Shown here: piece by piece, positions 10,142 through 20,654 of the stretch | Position numbering within the stretch: the first letter of the stretch is position 1 | Layout: each line of letters opens with the position of its first letter | Program-made: the position numbers and the translations under genes | Origin: Dongshaea marina | GTDB lineage: Bacteria > Pseudomonadota > Gammaproteobacteria > Enterobacterales > Aeromonadaceae | Assembly: GCF_003072645.1 (NCBI RefSeq) | Contig: NZ_CP028897.1 | Location: forward strand, 312,001-376,000 | Direction of reading: 5' to 3' | Length of the DNA stretch: 64,000 bases | The notes under the pieces: model-generated | What the model was told of the DNA's origin: nothing | Seen by the model: the letters and a program-made list of their open reading frames with translations, nothing else | Databases searched by the model: none

Positions 10142-13100
10142 CTCAGCAACTGGATCCGATGCGTTTTCCGCTGCAGGGGCGGGCATTGATTGAGGCTTCG
10201 GCCGGAACAGGAAAGACCTATACCATTACCGGGCTGGTGCTGCGCTTATTGCTGGGGCACGGCGATAGGGATACGGCGTTTGTTCGGCCATTGACGGTGG
10301 AGCAGATCCTGGTGGTGACCTTTACCGAGGCGGCGACCGAGGAGCTGAAGTCCAGGATCCGCAGCCGGATTCAACAGGCGCGGATGGCATTTTTGCTGGG
10401 GGAGAGCGATGATCCTCTCCTGAAGCAGCTTCTTGAAGAGTGCCCGGATCACTCGCTGCAGGCCCAGCGTTTGCTGTTGGCTGAGCAGTCGATGGATCAG
10501 GCGGCGATCTTTACTATTCACGGTTTTTGCTCGCGGATGCTGGGCCAGTTTGCGATCGAATCTGGTTCCCCCTGGATCAGGGATTCACCAATGATGAACA
10601 GCAGATCCTGTTTGAGGCGGTTGCAGATTACTGGCGTAACCGCTGTTATCCGATGGAGGAGATGTTGGCCCGGGAGGTATTAAAACTCTGGTCGGGCCCG
10701 GATGCGTTATTGAAGGCGCTGCGTCCCTATGTCGGAAGCCATGAGCTTGAGATCCAGGTGGCCGAACCTGGTTCGCTGGAGGAGCGAATCACTCTGCTGA
10801 CCGGGCTGATCGACTCAATTCGCCAGCAATGGCAGGAGCAGCGTGAGCAGGTGATCGAGCAGACCGATGGCAGGGTCTCGCGCTATACGGGAAATAACTA
10901 CGCAAAGTGGTTGGGAGTGATCGATCTCTGGGCTGCGAGTAACCAACGAACACTGTCGGTCCCCAAGGAGCTATTTAAATTTTCGGCGTCGACTCTGGTT
11001 CAGAAGCTTAAGAAGGGGCAACCGAGCCCAACACTTGAGATATTCGATGTCATTGAGCGGCTTGAGAGTCTCCCGAGAACCCTGGCTGACGTGCTGTTTG
11101 CCGAGGCACTTGTTGAGGTTAGAGAGCGCTTTAAGCGTGGCAAGGAGCGCCTGCACCAGAGAACCTTTGATGATCTGCTGACCGGCCTGGATCAGGGACT
11201 CGTTGCTGAGGGAGGTGAGGCGTTGGCCCGGCAGATCCTTAACCTCTATCCGGTGGCGCTGATCGATGAGTTTCAGGATACGGATCCGCTTCAATATCGG
11301 ATCTTTAGCCGTATCTATTCGGCGCAGGAGCCTCTGGGTCTTTTTATGATCGGCGATCCCAAGCAGGCGATCTATGCGTTTCGCGGGGCGGATATCTTCA
11401 CCTATATTCAGGCGCGCCGGGAGGTGACCGACCACTTCACCCTGGGAACCAACTATCGCTCGACCCGTAGCATGGTTGAGACGGTCAACCTGCTATTCGA
11501 TGAGGCGGAGCAACGCAGTGAGCGTGGCGCCTTTATCTTCAATCGGGATATCAGTTTTAGTGCGGTGAATGCAGCGGATAAAAGTGCTCCCTTGCGACTC
11601 GACGACGAGCTCTACCCTTCGCTGAACTTTAGCTACTATGACGACGGCGAAGAGATCAACCTTGAAACCTACCGGGATGTGATGGCGAAGGCCTGCGCCC
11701 GGGAGATAGGCTCTTTGCTGCAGGCAGGGCTGGAGGGGCGTGCCCGGATCAACCAACAGGCGCTAAAGCCCAAAGATATAGCGATCCTGGTGCGCAGCAA
11801 GCATGAGGCCGCCCTGGTTCGCCAGGAGCTAAGAAAGCTAAATATTCCGAGTGTCTATCTCTCCGAGCGCGATAGTGTATTCGAGACCCGCCTTGCCTCT
11901 GAGCTACTTTTGCTGTTGCAGGCGGTGCTCTCCTGTGAGAATGAAACCCGGATCCGCTCAGCCCTGGCGACCCGGTTGCTGGGCGTTAGTGCCGATGAGT
12001 TGGAGCGTTTCAGAACCGACGAAGCTCTATGGGATCATGAGATGCAACGTTTTGCCCACTACCGTTGGCAGTGGGAGCGTTTCGGTATTTTGGTGATGCT
12101 GCGACGGTTGATTTTTGAGCGGGAGCTGGCGGCTCGGCTACTGGGGCTAGAGGGGGGAGAGCGGGATCTCACCGATCTTTTGCATCTGGGAGAGCTATTG
12201 CAGCAGGCTCAGATCACCCAGGAGGGGGCTCACGCCCTACTGCGCTGGTTTGAAACTCAGTTACAACGTCCTAATCAGGAGCATAAGGATCAGCAGCTCA
12301 GGCTGGAATCGGAGCGAGAGCTCTTAAAAGTGGTCACCATTCATAAATCCAAGGGGCTCGAATATCCTCTGGTGTTTGCTCCCTTTGTATGTGCGGTGCG
12401 TAGTAAGGCCCCCAAGGAGACCCTTTATCATAGAGAGCAGCAGATCCTGCTGGAGCTGAACGCCTCGGATGAGGCAAAAGAGCTGGCCGAGCAGGAGCGC
12501 CTCGCCGAAGAGTTGCGACTCTTGTATGTTGCCCTGACCCGGGCAGCTTGTGCCTGCTGGATAGGAGTTGCCCCCTCAAGGGACTTAAAAATAAAAAAAC
12601 CGGTGGTTACGATACTGTGCTTCACCGAAGCGGTCTCGGGTATTTGCTACAGCATGGTGAGATACGAGATAAGCAGGGGTTGGAGCGGGCTCTGCATGAG
12701 CTGGCCAATAAGCATCCCGAGATCGAGGTGAGTGAACCTCAGCTCACGGAGATCCCTGCTCTACAGTGGGATGATGCGCTCCCGGAGCAGGAGTATGCGG
12801 CCAAGCATGTGAGTGAATCTCTGATCAGGCGTCTTGGGGATCGCTGGGATATCGGCTCTTACTCATCCCTGGCCCATGGTCAGAGTGGTGCGGAGCGCCC
12901 CTTTGACTGGAAGCTGATCGATGCTGAATCATTTGTCGGGGATGCCGGTAGTGAACAGAGCCAGGAGCCATCGTTGCAGTTGCCGCGAGGAGCCCGATTC
13001 GGCACCTTTTTGCACTCTATTTTTGAAGAGATAGATTTTGCGATCTCCGGCCCTAAGCTTCGGGAGTATCTGCTGCAAAAGCTTGCCAGTGAAGGGATGG

Positions 13101-13690
13101 AGCCAGAGTTGTGCGAGCCGATGGCACAGATGGTGGAGGGGGTGTTGCACTGTCCTTTGCAATCTGGACTGAGCCTGGCTGCGCTTCCGAGTGAAGATCG
13201 CCTGGTTGAGATGGAGTTCTGGCTGCCGGTTGCTGAACTTGATGCGCGTTCACTGAGCCAGCTGTGTCGCCGCTATGATCCCCTGTCCCGAGAGGGTGAG
13301 GGGCTGAGCTTTCGTCAGCTCAAGGGGATGCTCAAGGGGTTTATCGATCTGACGTTCCGCTTTGAGGGGCGCTATTACCTGCTTGATTATAAGTCGAACT
13401 ACCTGGGCGACGAAGAGGAGGCGTATCACCCGGACAGACTGGGGGAGGCGATGCTGGCGCACCGTTACGATCTCCAGTATCAGCTGTATGCCCTGGCTCT
13501 GCACCGGATGCTCAAACAGCGAATCGCCGACTATGATTTTGAGCGCCATTTTGGCGGTGTTTATTACCTGTTTGCCCGGGGGATGACCCCCAATCACCCC
13601 GAGCTCGGAGTTTTTCACTGTCGTCCCTGTGCAGAGCTGGTGGAAGGATTGGATGCACTGTTTGCCGGAGCCGAGTTGGGAGAGGTTTAG
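10138..13690 (+). pseudogene. recB: RecB, exodeoxyribonuclease V beta subunit, interrupted by two frameshifts as read
   Basis: Three overlapping reading frames add up to one RecB of about 1184 aa (E. coli 1180). Frame 1 has the Walker A 'EASAGTGKTYTITG'; frame 2 has 'ALIDEFQDTDPLQY', 'GDPKQAIYAFRGADIF' and 'VTIHKSKGLEYPL'; frame 3 has the nuclease motif 'GFIDLTF' with 'LLDYKSN'. The first break is at C5 (10568-10572), the second at A7 (12593-12599); adding one base at each restores continuous homology. RecB is the 3'-5' helicase and nuclease of RecBCD. The gene is either a recent pseudogene or intact with missed bases. The stop lies directly before the recD ATG. Confidence 0.9.
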
Positions 13691-15678
13691 ATGTGGGAGA
13701 TTCTTGAAAACTTATGTCGTGAACAGAGACTGCAGTGGGTCGATCTACATTTTGCCAGGTTCTGCCTGCAGTTTGAGTCCAGGGAGCCGCTACTGGTGTT
13801 GGCGGCTCTGGTCAGCCGGGAGCTGTCCCGTGGCCATGTCTGCCTGAAGCTGACAAAGCTTAAGCCGTTTTGCACAGAGTACCCCGAGCTTGAACCCTGG
13901 CTCGGTGAGATCTCAGGTTCATCGATGTTTGCCGATTCACTGCTGCTGGCTGAACATGGCCCTCTGTGTTTTGAATTTGAGCGATTGTACCTGCGCCGCT
14001 ATCGCAACTATGAGCAATCGATCGCCGATTTTTTATTAGAGGCATCCGGGGATGCAGCCAGTATCGATATTCATGACAGCCTGCAGCGACTGTTTGCCAA
14101 AGATAGCAACAGGTTATGGCAGCAGTTACAAAAGTTGCGTCTGGAAGGGGCCCTGGAGTCTGCCCAGGTGTGTTCGCTGTTGGATATCGTTGAGCCCGAG
14201 CGGGTTGCTATGCCTGAGTTACTGGAGCAGCTCAACCGGGCGGGCGGCCCTGCAGATCTCGAGAGCCTGCTCCGGCAGCTCGATCCTGGAGCCTGTTTTG
14301 ACGGACAGCAGGTTGGAGCCGCGGTGGCGACCCGTCAGCGCTTTACCCTGATCTCTGGAGGACCCGGCACCGGAAAAACCACGACTGTGGTCAAGTTGCT
14401 GGCTCTGTATATTGAGCAGCAGCGTAGCCTGGGCAGCGAGCCCCTGATCCGTATGGTTGCTCCTACCGGAAAGGCTGCGGCTCGCCTGAGCGAGTCCGTT
14501 GGGATGGCCCTGGATACACTGCCTCTGAATGATGATGTTCGCCAGCTCCTGCCAAGGCAGGCCAGCACCATTCACCGCCTGCTGGGTGTAGTTCCCCATC
14601 AGCAGGGGTTTCGTCATAACAGGGATAACCCCCTGCACCTTGATCTATTGGTGGTGGATGAGGCCTCCATGGTGGATCTGGCGATGATGGCTAAGCTTAT
14701 CGATGCTCTTCCCCGGGGAGCCCGGCTTATCCTGCTGGGAGATAGAGATCAGTTAGCTTCGGTCGAGGCTGGTGCTGTATTGGCGGATATTTTCAGTTTT
14801 GCCGAGGCGGGTTACAGCCCGCAGCAGGTTGAGTGGTTAAACCGGCAAACCGGTTTTTCGCTAAAGCCTGGATCCCGGAGCCTTAGTCCGATTCAGGATA
14901 GCCTGTGTCTGCTCAATAAGAGTTACCGTTTTGATCAACATTCCGGGATTGGACAGCTGGCCCGAGCGGTGAACTCAGGAAGTGCGACACAGCTGGAGTC
15001 GGTTCTTGGCAGAGGCTTTTCAGATATCTCAGTTTACTCGCTTGGCGGTGCTCAGCTGCTGGCTCAGACGGTGCATGGATATCGGCCTTACCTGCAGCGG
15101 ATGCCAGATACGGCTCAGGATGAGAGCAGGATCCGTGAGTTATTGAGCGCTTATCAGGGGTTTCGGGTGCTGGTGGCCTTGCGCGAGGGCCCCTTTGGTT
15201 TAAACACCATTAATCAGCAGGTCGAGCAGCAGCTGACCAAGGCTGGTTTGATCCGTCCCGAAGCCGGACGGGAGTGGTATGAGGGGCGGCCTGTGATGAT
15301 TGAGCGTAATGATCATGGACTGGGACTTTACAACGGTGATATAGGGATCTGCCTCAAAGACTCCCAGGAGAAGCTCAGGGTGTACTTTGAGATGGCGGAT
15401 GGCAAGCTGCGCTCTTTTTTACCAGGGAGACTGCCGGAGCATACCACAGCCTACGCGATGACGATTCATAAGTCCCAGGGATCTGAGTTCGCTGAGGTGT
15501 TGATGCTACTCCCCCCAAGGAGGGCTCTTTGTTGACTCGTGAGCTCCTGTATACAGGGATCACCCGCAGCAAGCAGAGGCTGCATCTGTATGCAAATGTT
15601 CAGTTGTTATCCAGGGCGATTCGCCGTCAGACCGAGCGTTTCTCCGGGCTGAGTCAGCGACTGACACTGGGTTCCTGA
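13691..15678 (+). pseudogene. recD: RecD, exodeoxyribonuclease V alpha subunit, frameshifted near the C-terminus as read
   Basis: Read straight, the frame stops at 15535 (614 aa). Adding one C to the C6 run at 15511-15516 extends it to the stop at 15676-15678 (662 aa) and restores the conserved end 'LLTRELLYTGITRSKQRLHL', helicase motif VI. Other motifs are intact: Walker A 'SGGPGTGKTTTVVKLL', 'VVDEASMVD', 'TIHKSQGSEF'. RecD is the 5'-3' helicase of RecBCD. If the frameshift were real the protein would lose the arginine-finger motif and probably its ATPase activity. The start follows the recB stop with no gap. Confidence 0.9.
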
Positions 15679-15796
15679 GCCTGGGAATCGCCTGGCTGGT
15701 GTTCGAAAATGAGGGCGGAGTTCTGACTTAAGGTTTCGTTAAGATCTGTGTGATTGAATGGATTTGAGAGGAAGATTCAGATAGAGGGGGACACCT

Positions 15797-15958
15797 ATGA
15801 AGCTCTTGGTTCTTATCATTGTCTGTGTGATTGGCTATGTAGTGTGGAAAAAAATTTCGCGGAACAAGGCTTATAAGCAAAAAGTGCTCAAGGATGTATC
15901 GTCTCATGGCAAGACGGCTTTTAAGATCTTCAGAAAATACCGGGGCAAGTTTAAGTAG
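15797..15958 (+). CDS. small single-helix membrane protein, unknown function
   Basis: 53 aa. After a good ribosome site (gaggggg, 6 bases upstream) comes 'MKLLVLIIVCVIGYVVWKK', one hydrophobic helix, followed by a Lys/Arg-rich tail ending 'RKYRGKFK'. The pattern (short outer end, one helix, basic cytoplasmic tail) is typical of small inner-membrane proteins. I do not recognise a family. It lies between recD and another unknown gene, in the same direction, about 40 bases before the latter. Confidence 0.5.
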   Translation: MKLLVLIIVCVIGYVVWKKISRNKAYKQKVLKDVSSHGKTAFKIFRKYRGKFK

Positions 15959-15999
15959 GCGCCTGCGAGGCCGGGAACCAGAGTGAACTGGAGAGACAG

Positions 16000-16454
16000 A
16001 TGAGCCGTGACTACCAGCAACAGACACTTTGCCTTTTGAAGTCTGAGGCCTATATCAATAACAAGCACAAGATCATCAGGCAGAGAATCGAGGAGAGCGA
16101 GCTGAATATCGAGGAGCACTGGATCGTGCGCCTCAGCTTCGGGGATGTATTCAGGCTCTATCCCGGCTGGATCCCGCGTCTAACCATGATGCTTCGCCTG
16201 TTGCCGCTGTTTAAGCTGGATGTGTATATCTTGCGGGGGAGGATGCCATCATGCAGATGGACGGGCTCAAACACCGGATACGTCGGGAGCTTTGGAGAGG
16301 GCTGCATATCAAGGGGGGATTTTTGCATGCTCCGGACTCACAGGCTGAGGCTCATAGCCATCGAGCGATTCTTCAACGCAGGATTATCCGTCAGCGCTCA
16401 ATCAGCAAAGAGCATATCTTGCTGAATTACCGCCCTGAGTCGGGGATGCGCTGA
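16000..16454 (+). pseudogene. conserved-looking protein of unknown function, frameshifted as read
   Basis: Two overlapping frames (16000 to ~16240, and on to 16454) join into one 151-aa basic protein if one G is added to the G5 run at 16235-16239. The joined product begins 'MSRDYQQQTLCLLKSEAYIN' and ends 'EHILLNYRPESGMR', with many Arg, His and Leu and no signal peptide. I do not recognise it. The repair has the same form as in recB, recD and five other places, which supports one gene. It precedes the CsrB-type RNA. Confidence 0.45.
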
Positions 16455-16629
16455 GCGATCCGGCTGTGAGAGATTGCCCATTGCAAATGGGAGTGATCAC
16501 GGATGCCGGTGTGCGAATCCAGGGTAACATGATGAAGAACTTTACTGTGGGATCTATCTAACTATTTGATTTTTAACGATTTGAATATAGGTCTGACCAA
16601 TTCATCCCTCAACTCTGTTGTCTGGCACA

Positions 16630-16657
16630 TTGTTGTCTGAGCCGGCTCGGGTATAGT
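16630..16657 (+). promoter_or_regulatory. probable sigma-70 promoter of the CsrB-type RNA
   Basis: A -35-like ttgttg (16630-16635) and a -10 tatagt (16652-16657) are 16 bases apart, just before the first GGA motif. I looked for the TGTAAG...CTTACA palindrome of GacA/UvrY upstream and did not find a clear one. Confidence 0.55.
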
Positions 16658-16661
16658 GACA

Positions 16662-16901
16662 ACCACAGGACAGATACTTCAGGATGAAGTTTCAGCCAGA
16701 AAGTCCTGCTCACACAGGGATGACAAGGATGTAACCGCGACATCGGGATGGTGTCAGGCCAGGATGGTCAGGGAACAGAGCTTGGAAGCCAGAAGCAGGG
16801 AGTGCTTCAATAGGACAGGAGTCCGGAAGGGATTCATAAAAACACATATGGATATGTGATCGCTATCGATTAACGGACAGTCTTTGACTGTCCGTTTTTT
16901 T
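16662..16901 (+). ncRNA. csrB: CsrB-family regulatory RNA (CsrA-sequestering)
   Basis: About 240 bases without a convincing gene contain some 15 GGA motifs, many in the CsrA-binding form (caggatg, aggga, aaggatg), several in small hairpins such as acttc-aggat-gaagt (from ~16676) and acatat-gg-atatgt (~16846). The transcript would start just after tatagt and end at a strong terminator. This composition and layout are those of CsrB/CsrC RNAs, which bind many CsrA dimers and relieve CsrA repression of attachment, motility and carbon storage genes. The start is inferred from the promoter. The csrD homologue mshH, whose relative controls CsrB decay in E. coli, lies 9 kb downstream. Confidence 0.85.
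16872..16901 (+). terminator. rho-independent terminator of the CsrB-type RNA
   Basis: A perfect 10-bp stem (aacggacagt / actgtccgtt) with the 5-base loop ctttg is followed by a T run, about 70 bases before the next gene. Confidence 0.92.
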
Positions 16902-16973
16902 ATATCTGCGACAGATGTCTTGTGTTTTACCTAGTTTCACGACACTCTGAATAGATGATGAGATCACTGGAGC

Positions 16974-18835
16974 ATGGATGTGTCCGGGTCACCTCTGTTC
17001 TCTCCCCGAGCTCTGTTTGTCGGTTGCTTATCCCTCTATCTGCTGATCGGAGTGCATTTTTACATGGCCAACCCGGGCGGCTCCGGGCTCTATCTTCCCT
17101 ACAATATTGTCGGCTGGTGTTTTGTTTCTCTGTTGATTAGTTTTGGTTGCTGGCAGTTGGTTCGCACGCGTGAGCTGATTATCAGCCCCCTACATCTTCT
17201 GGGCTGGCTTGCCTTTATCTTGCTGTGTATCCCCATCGCCTATCCCAATGTTTTGAATATCGATTATGCCCTGCCAAGACTCCTAGGCCTGGGCGGCGGA
17301 CTAGCCCTGTATTTTGCTCTGCTACAGTTTCGTTTTACCCCGGCGCAGCTTCGCTCCGGGCTCTACCTGGTTCTGGGATGTGCTGCGATCGAGTTAGTGT
17401 TGGGAATGGTGCAATATTTTGTCCTCACTCCGGGAAACTGGCTTGGCTATAACACCCTGGCTAACCGTCCCTATGGGATTTTTCAGCAGCCCAATGTCAT
17501 GGCAAGCTTTGTAGCCACCTCATTGGGGATTAGCCTTTACCTGTGTGGTCAGCTCCCGGGAAAGCAGCTGAAACTGTGGCAGCTAATGTTGCACGGCTGG
17601 GTGATTATTGCCGGGGTCCTGTTGCTGGTGGTTTTGCAATCACGTACCGGTCAGGCGGGCGGGATCCTGGCTGTCGTACTGCTACTGCCTTTGGTTGTGA
17701 AAAAAGCACCAGTCCGGGCGCGTAACTGGCTGTTTGCGGCTCTGCTGGGTATAGGATTGGGGATCGCAAGCTACTATGGGGTGGCCGGGAGTAAGCGTCC
17801 GGATACCATCTATACTCAGCCAGGTTTGCGAGCCGTGATCTATAGCCAAAGTATTGATCTTTTCACAGAGCAGCCCTGGCTTGGGGCTGGCTATGGGAAC
17901 TTTGAGCGAGCCTTTGTGCTTCATTATGCGAAGAGTCCTGATCGCAAGCCTGAGGATGCGCAGATACTTCAGGGGCTAACCTATCCACATGATGAGCTTC
18001 TTTACTGGGCTGTTGAGGGGGGATCGTTCCTCTTGTGGGGATCTTGCTGGTGATTGCTGGTGTTATCATTCTGGTTTGGCGTTCTCCCTGGCGGCAGGGG
18101 CTTGGATATCTGGGGTTACTGGCCCCGCTCTGTCTTCATGCTTTGACTGAGTTTCCCTTTTACATCTCATTGGTTCACTGGGTACTGTTTGTGGGTCTGC
18201 TCTACCTTTTGGATCGGCGTTTGGGAGATTCGCGGTGTATTCCCTGTTCGGCAACCCTGCTTCCCGGAGTGTTTGGCTGGCTACTTCCTTTGCTGGTTAT
18301 TCCCTTTATGCTGACAACCCTGCAAGCGGCTTACCTGGTGACCCGCTATGAGAAGGGCGGAGGGAAAGAGCCTTATCTTCTGACTGAGGTGATCAACCCT
18401 GTGGGCTGGGCCGAACGTTTTACCTATGACAGCATGTTGCTGCGTTTAAAGTCGGGTGAGGTCACCGGCAATCATGAGGATCTTCGCGCTTATTACCTCT
18501 GGGCTCAGAAGTTTGTTTTACACAGGCCACGCATGGCGGTGTATTACAATATGGTCCTTGCCCTGCAGCACTTGGGAGATGAGCGACAGGCAAAGCGTCT
18601 GTTGGCTTACTCCCGCTGGTTGTTTATGGATGATCCCATGTTTGATCGCCTGTTAAGGAGTGGGGCTCAGCCCGTATTTGATCAACTGAAGCTCGAACAT
18701 TGGCAGCTCCCCTGCGGCGCAAAGTTTCCATTCAGCCGGATGGAATGTGAGGTGACTCAATTGGGCTTGATGTTTGTCCGCGATGAATTCAATCTTAATG
18801 AGAAAGACTCATGGATGAGGAGAGAAAACCTATGA
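16974..18835 (+). pseudogene. pglL: PglL-type protein O-oligosaccharyltransferase, copy 1, frameshifted as read
   Basis: Two frames join into 620 aa if one G is added to the G6 run at 18017-18022 ('VEGG-IVPLVGIL', parallel to 'TEGGVIPILGFV' in copy 2). The protein has about a dozen membrane helices, the PglL-family segment 'NRPYGIFQQPNVMASF' (~residues 162-177) and the periplasmic-loop motif 'YPHDELLYWAVEGG' with the conserved His, then a C-terminal Wzy_C_2-like region. PglL enzymes move lipid-linked glycans onto periplasmic proteins such as pilins. In Vibrio cholerae the pglL gene also lies near uvrA and the MSHA cluster. Its end overlaps the start of copy 2. Confidence 0.85.
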
Positions 18836-20616
18836 TGATTGGTGCGGGTGATCGGCTCAAACAAGCCTTTATGATCTGCTTTTCCCTTTATCTTGTGCTG
18901 GGAATGCATTTTTTTATGCATAACCAGGGGGGAGCCGGGCTCTACCTCTCCTTTAATACCGCGAGTTGGTTATTTATTCCGATCCTGATCGGATTTGGCT
19001 TATGGCGGGTGACTCAGACAAAAGAGCTGGTTATATCAAGGTTTCATCTGCTGAGCTGGCTGTTTTTTCTGTTGCTGTTTATCCCGCTTTTTTATCCCAA
19101 CGCTGACCAGCGGGGCTTTGTTTTTCCGAGGTTTCTCGCATTAGCTGCAGGTCTGCTGTTTTACTTTGCGCTGCTGCAGTTTCGTTTTAGTGCATCAGAG
19201 CGACGGGCCGGGCTCTATCTCATCCTGGTTGCGGTTGCGATTGAATCAGCATTTGGGCTGGTTCAATACTTTTTACTGACGCCAGACAACTGGATTGGCT
19301 ATAACACCCTCGCCAACCGTCCCTATGGGATCTTTCAGCAGCGCACCGTGATGGCAAGCTTTTTGGCGAGCGGTATGGTTGTTAGCCTGTTTCTGTGTAG
19401 TCAGCTTCCCGGGCGAAAACTGGCGCTGTGGCAGAGGTTGCTTCATCTGTTTGTCATCCTGGCGGGAGCCTGCTTGCTGGTGGTTCTTCAGTCCCGTACC
19501 GGCCAACTGGGTGCAGTGATCGGCTCTTTACTCCTGCTGCCTCTGGCCTGGCGCAGATCCAGGCGGCGTACAGTGACCTGGGTCAGTGTGGCTGTGTTTG
19601 GGGTTCTGCTAGGTCTTGCCTCCTTCTATGGTATTTCGAGTGATAAGCGTGGAGAGCTTTATTATCAACCCGGGGTGCGCAGTACCATCTATCAGCAAAC
19701 CTGGCAGATGATGAAGGAGCATCCGTTGCTTGGTGTGGGCTATGGTGGGTATGAGCGAGCGTTTCTTGACCATTATGCCAAGGATCTTGGACGAGATCCT
19801 AAAGAGGCCCAGGTCTTAACCCTGTTGGATCATCCACATAATGAACTGATGTTCTGGGCAACCGAGGGGGGAGTGATCCCTATCCTTGGATTTGTGATGT
19901 TAGCGCTGGCTTATTTGTGGATGCTCAGGCGTGGTCCGTGGCGACAGAGTCTGGGTCTGTTAGGAGTTCTCTTTCCGCTGTTGCTGCATACCCAAACCGA
20001 GTATCCCTTCTACTCCTCCATAACCCACTGGATCCTGTTCCTGGTATTTCTCTATATGGCCGACATACGGCTGGGCAAGATTCAGGGTCATCTGTGCCGA
20101 CCCGTGTTGCTACTGCGGACTCTGGCGATCTTGATCCCTTTGCTGGTGGTTCCCTTCATGCTGACGACCCTGCATACCAACTACATAGTGACCAAATATG
20201 AACGTGAGGGGTATCAGCAACCGATGCTACTCAAGAAGATCATCAACCCGATCGCCTGGATATCCCAGATTGAGTATGATCTGAATAATCTTCGTCTCTA
20301 TCATGGACTCAAGACCGGAGATAAGAAGGAGCTGCAGGCTTACTATGACTGGGCCAGTCACTATGTGAATCACAGGCCAAGATCGTATCTCTATTACAAC
20401 ATGGCCGTTTCCCTCTATCACCAGGATCACCCCAAGCGGGCCGAGAAGCTATATCAATATGCCCGCTATCTTTATTCGGGGGATCCTAAGTTTGCACCTC
20501 CGACCCTGCGTCAGGCCATTGAGATCAGAAAGGCAGAGCAGAAAGCCCGTAAGGAAGCGAAAAAGGCGAAACTGGCAGGCTCAGTATCCCTGGCAACCTC
20601 CTCGTCAGTTCGCTGA
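18832..20616 (+). CDS. pglL: PglL-type protein O-oligosaccharyltransferase, copy 2
   Basis: 594 aa, intact, clearly paralogous to copy 1 over its whole length. The start at 18832 overlaps the copy 1 stop (ATGA) and follows gaggaga at a good distance; an ATG 21 bases upstream is less likely. It has many membrane helices, 'NRPYGIFQQRTVMASF' and 'DHPHNELMFWATEGG' with the conserved His, then a soluble C-terminal region ending in a Lys/Ala-rich tail. The usually conserved Pro-Asn of 'QQPNV' is Arg-Thr here, so specificity or activity may differ. Probable role: O-glycosylation of pilin or other periplasmic proteins; the target is not shown by the sequence. Confidence 0.87.
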   Translation: MMIGAGDRLKQAFMICFSLYLVLGMHFFMHNQGGAGLYLSFNTASWLFIPILIGFGLWRVTQTKELVISRFHLLSWLFFLLLFIPLFYPNADQRGFVFPRFLALAAGLLFYFALLQFRFSASERRAGLYLILVAVAIESAFGLVQYFLLTPDNWIGYNTLANRPYGIFQQRTVMASFLASGMVVSLFLCSQLPGRKLALWQRLLHLFVILAGACLLVVLQSRTGQLGAVIGSLLLLPLAWRRSRRRTVTWVSVAVFGVLLGLASFYGISSDKRGELYYQPGVRSTIYQQTWQMMKEHPLLGVGYGGYERAFLDHYAKDLGRDPKEAQVLTLLDHPHNELMFWATEGGVIPILGFVMLALAYLWMLRRGPWRQSLGLLGVLFPLLLHTQTEYPFYSSITHWILFLVFLYMADIRLGKIQGHLCRPVLLLRTLAILIPLLVVPFMLTTLHTNYIVTKYEREGYQQPMLLKKIINPIAWISQIEYDLNNLRLYHGLKTGDKKELQAYYDWASHYVNHRPRSYLYYNMAVSLYHQDHPKRAEKLYQYARYLYSGDPKFAPPTLRQAIEIRKAEQKARKEAKKAKLAGSVSLATSSSVR

Positions 20617-20654
20617 GTTTGTAGCTGAGGATGCTGCCGGGATGGGGATAGCCT

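Noticed and set aside
16656-16859. 67-aa frame on + strand
   Set aside because: It lies within the CsrB-type RNA, has no good ribosome site, and its sequence reflects GGA repeats.
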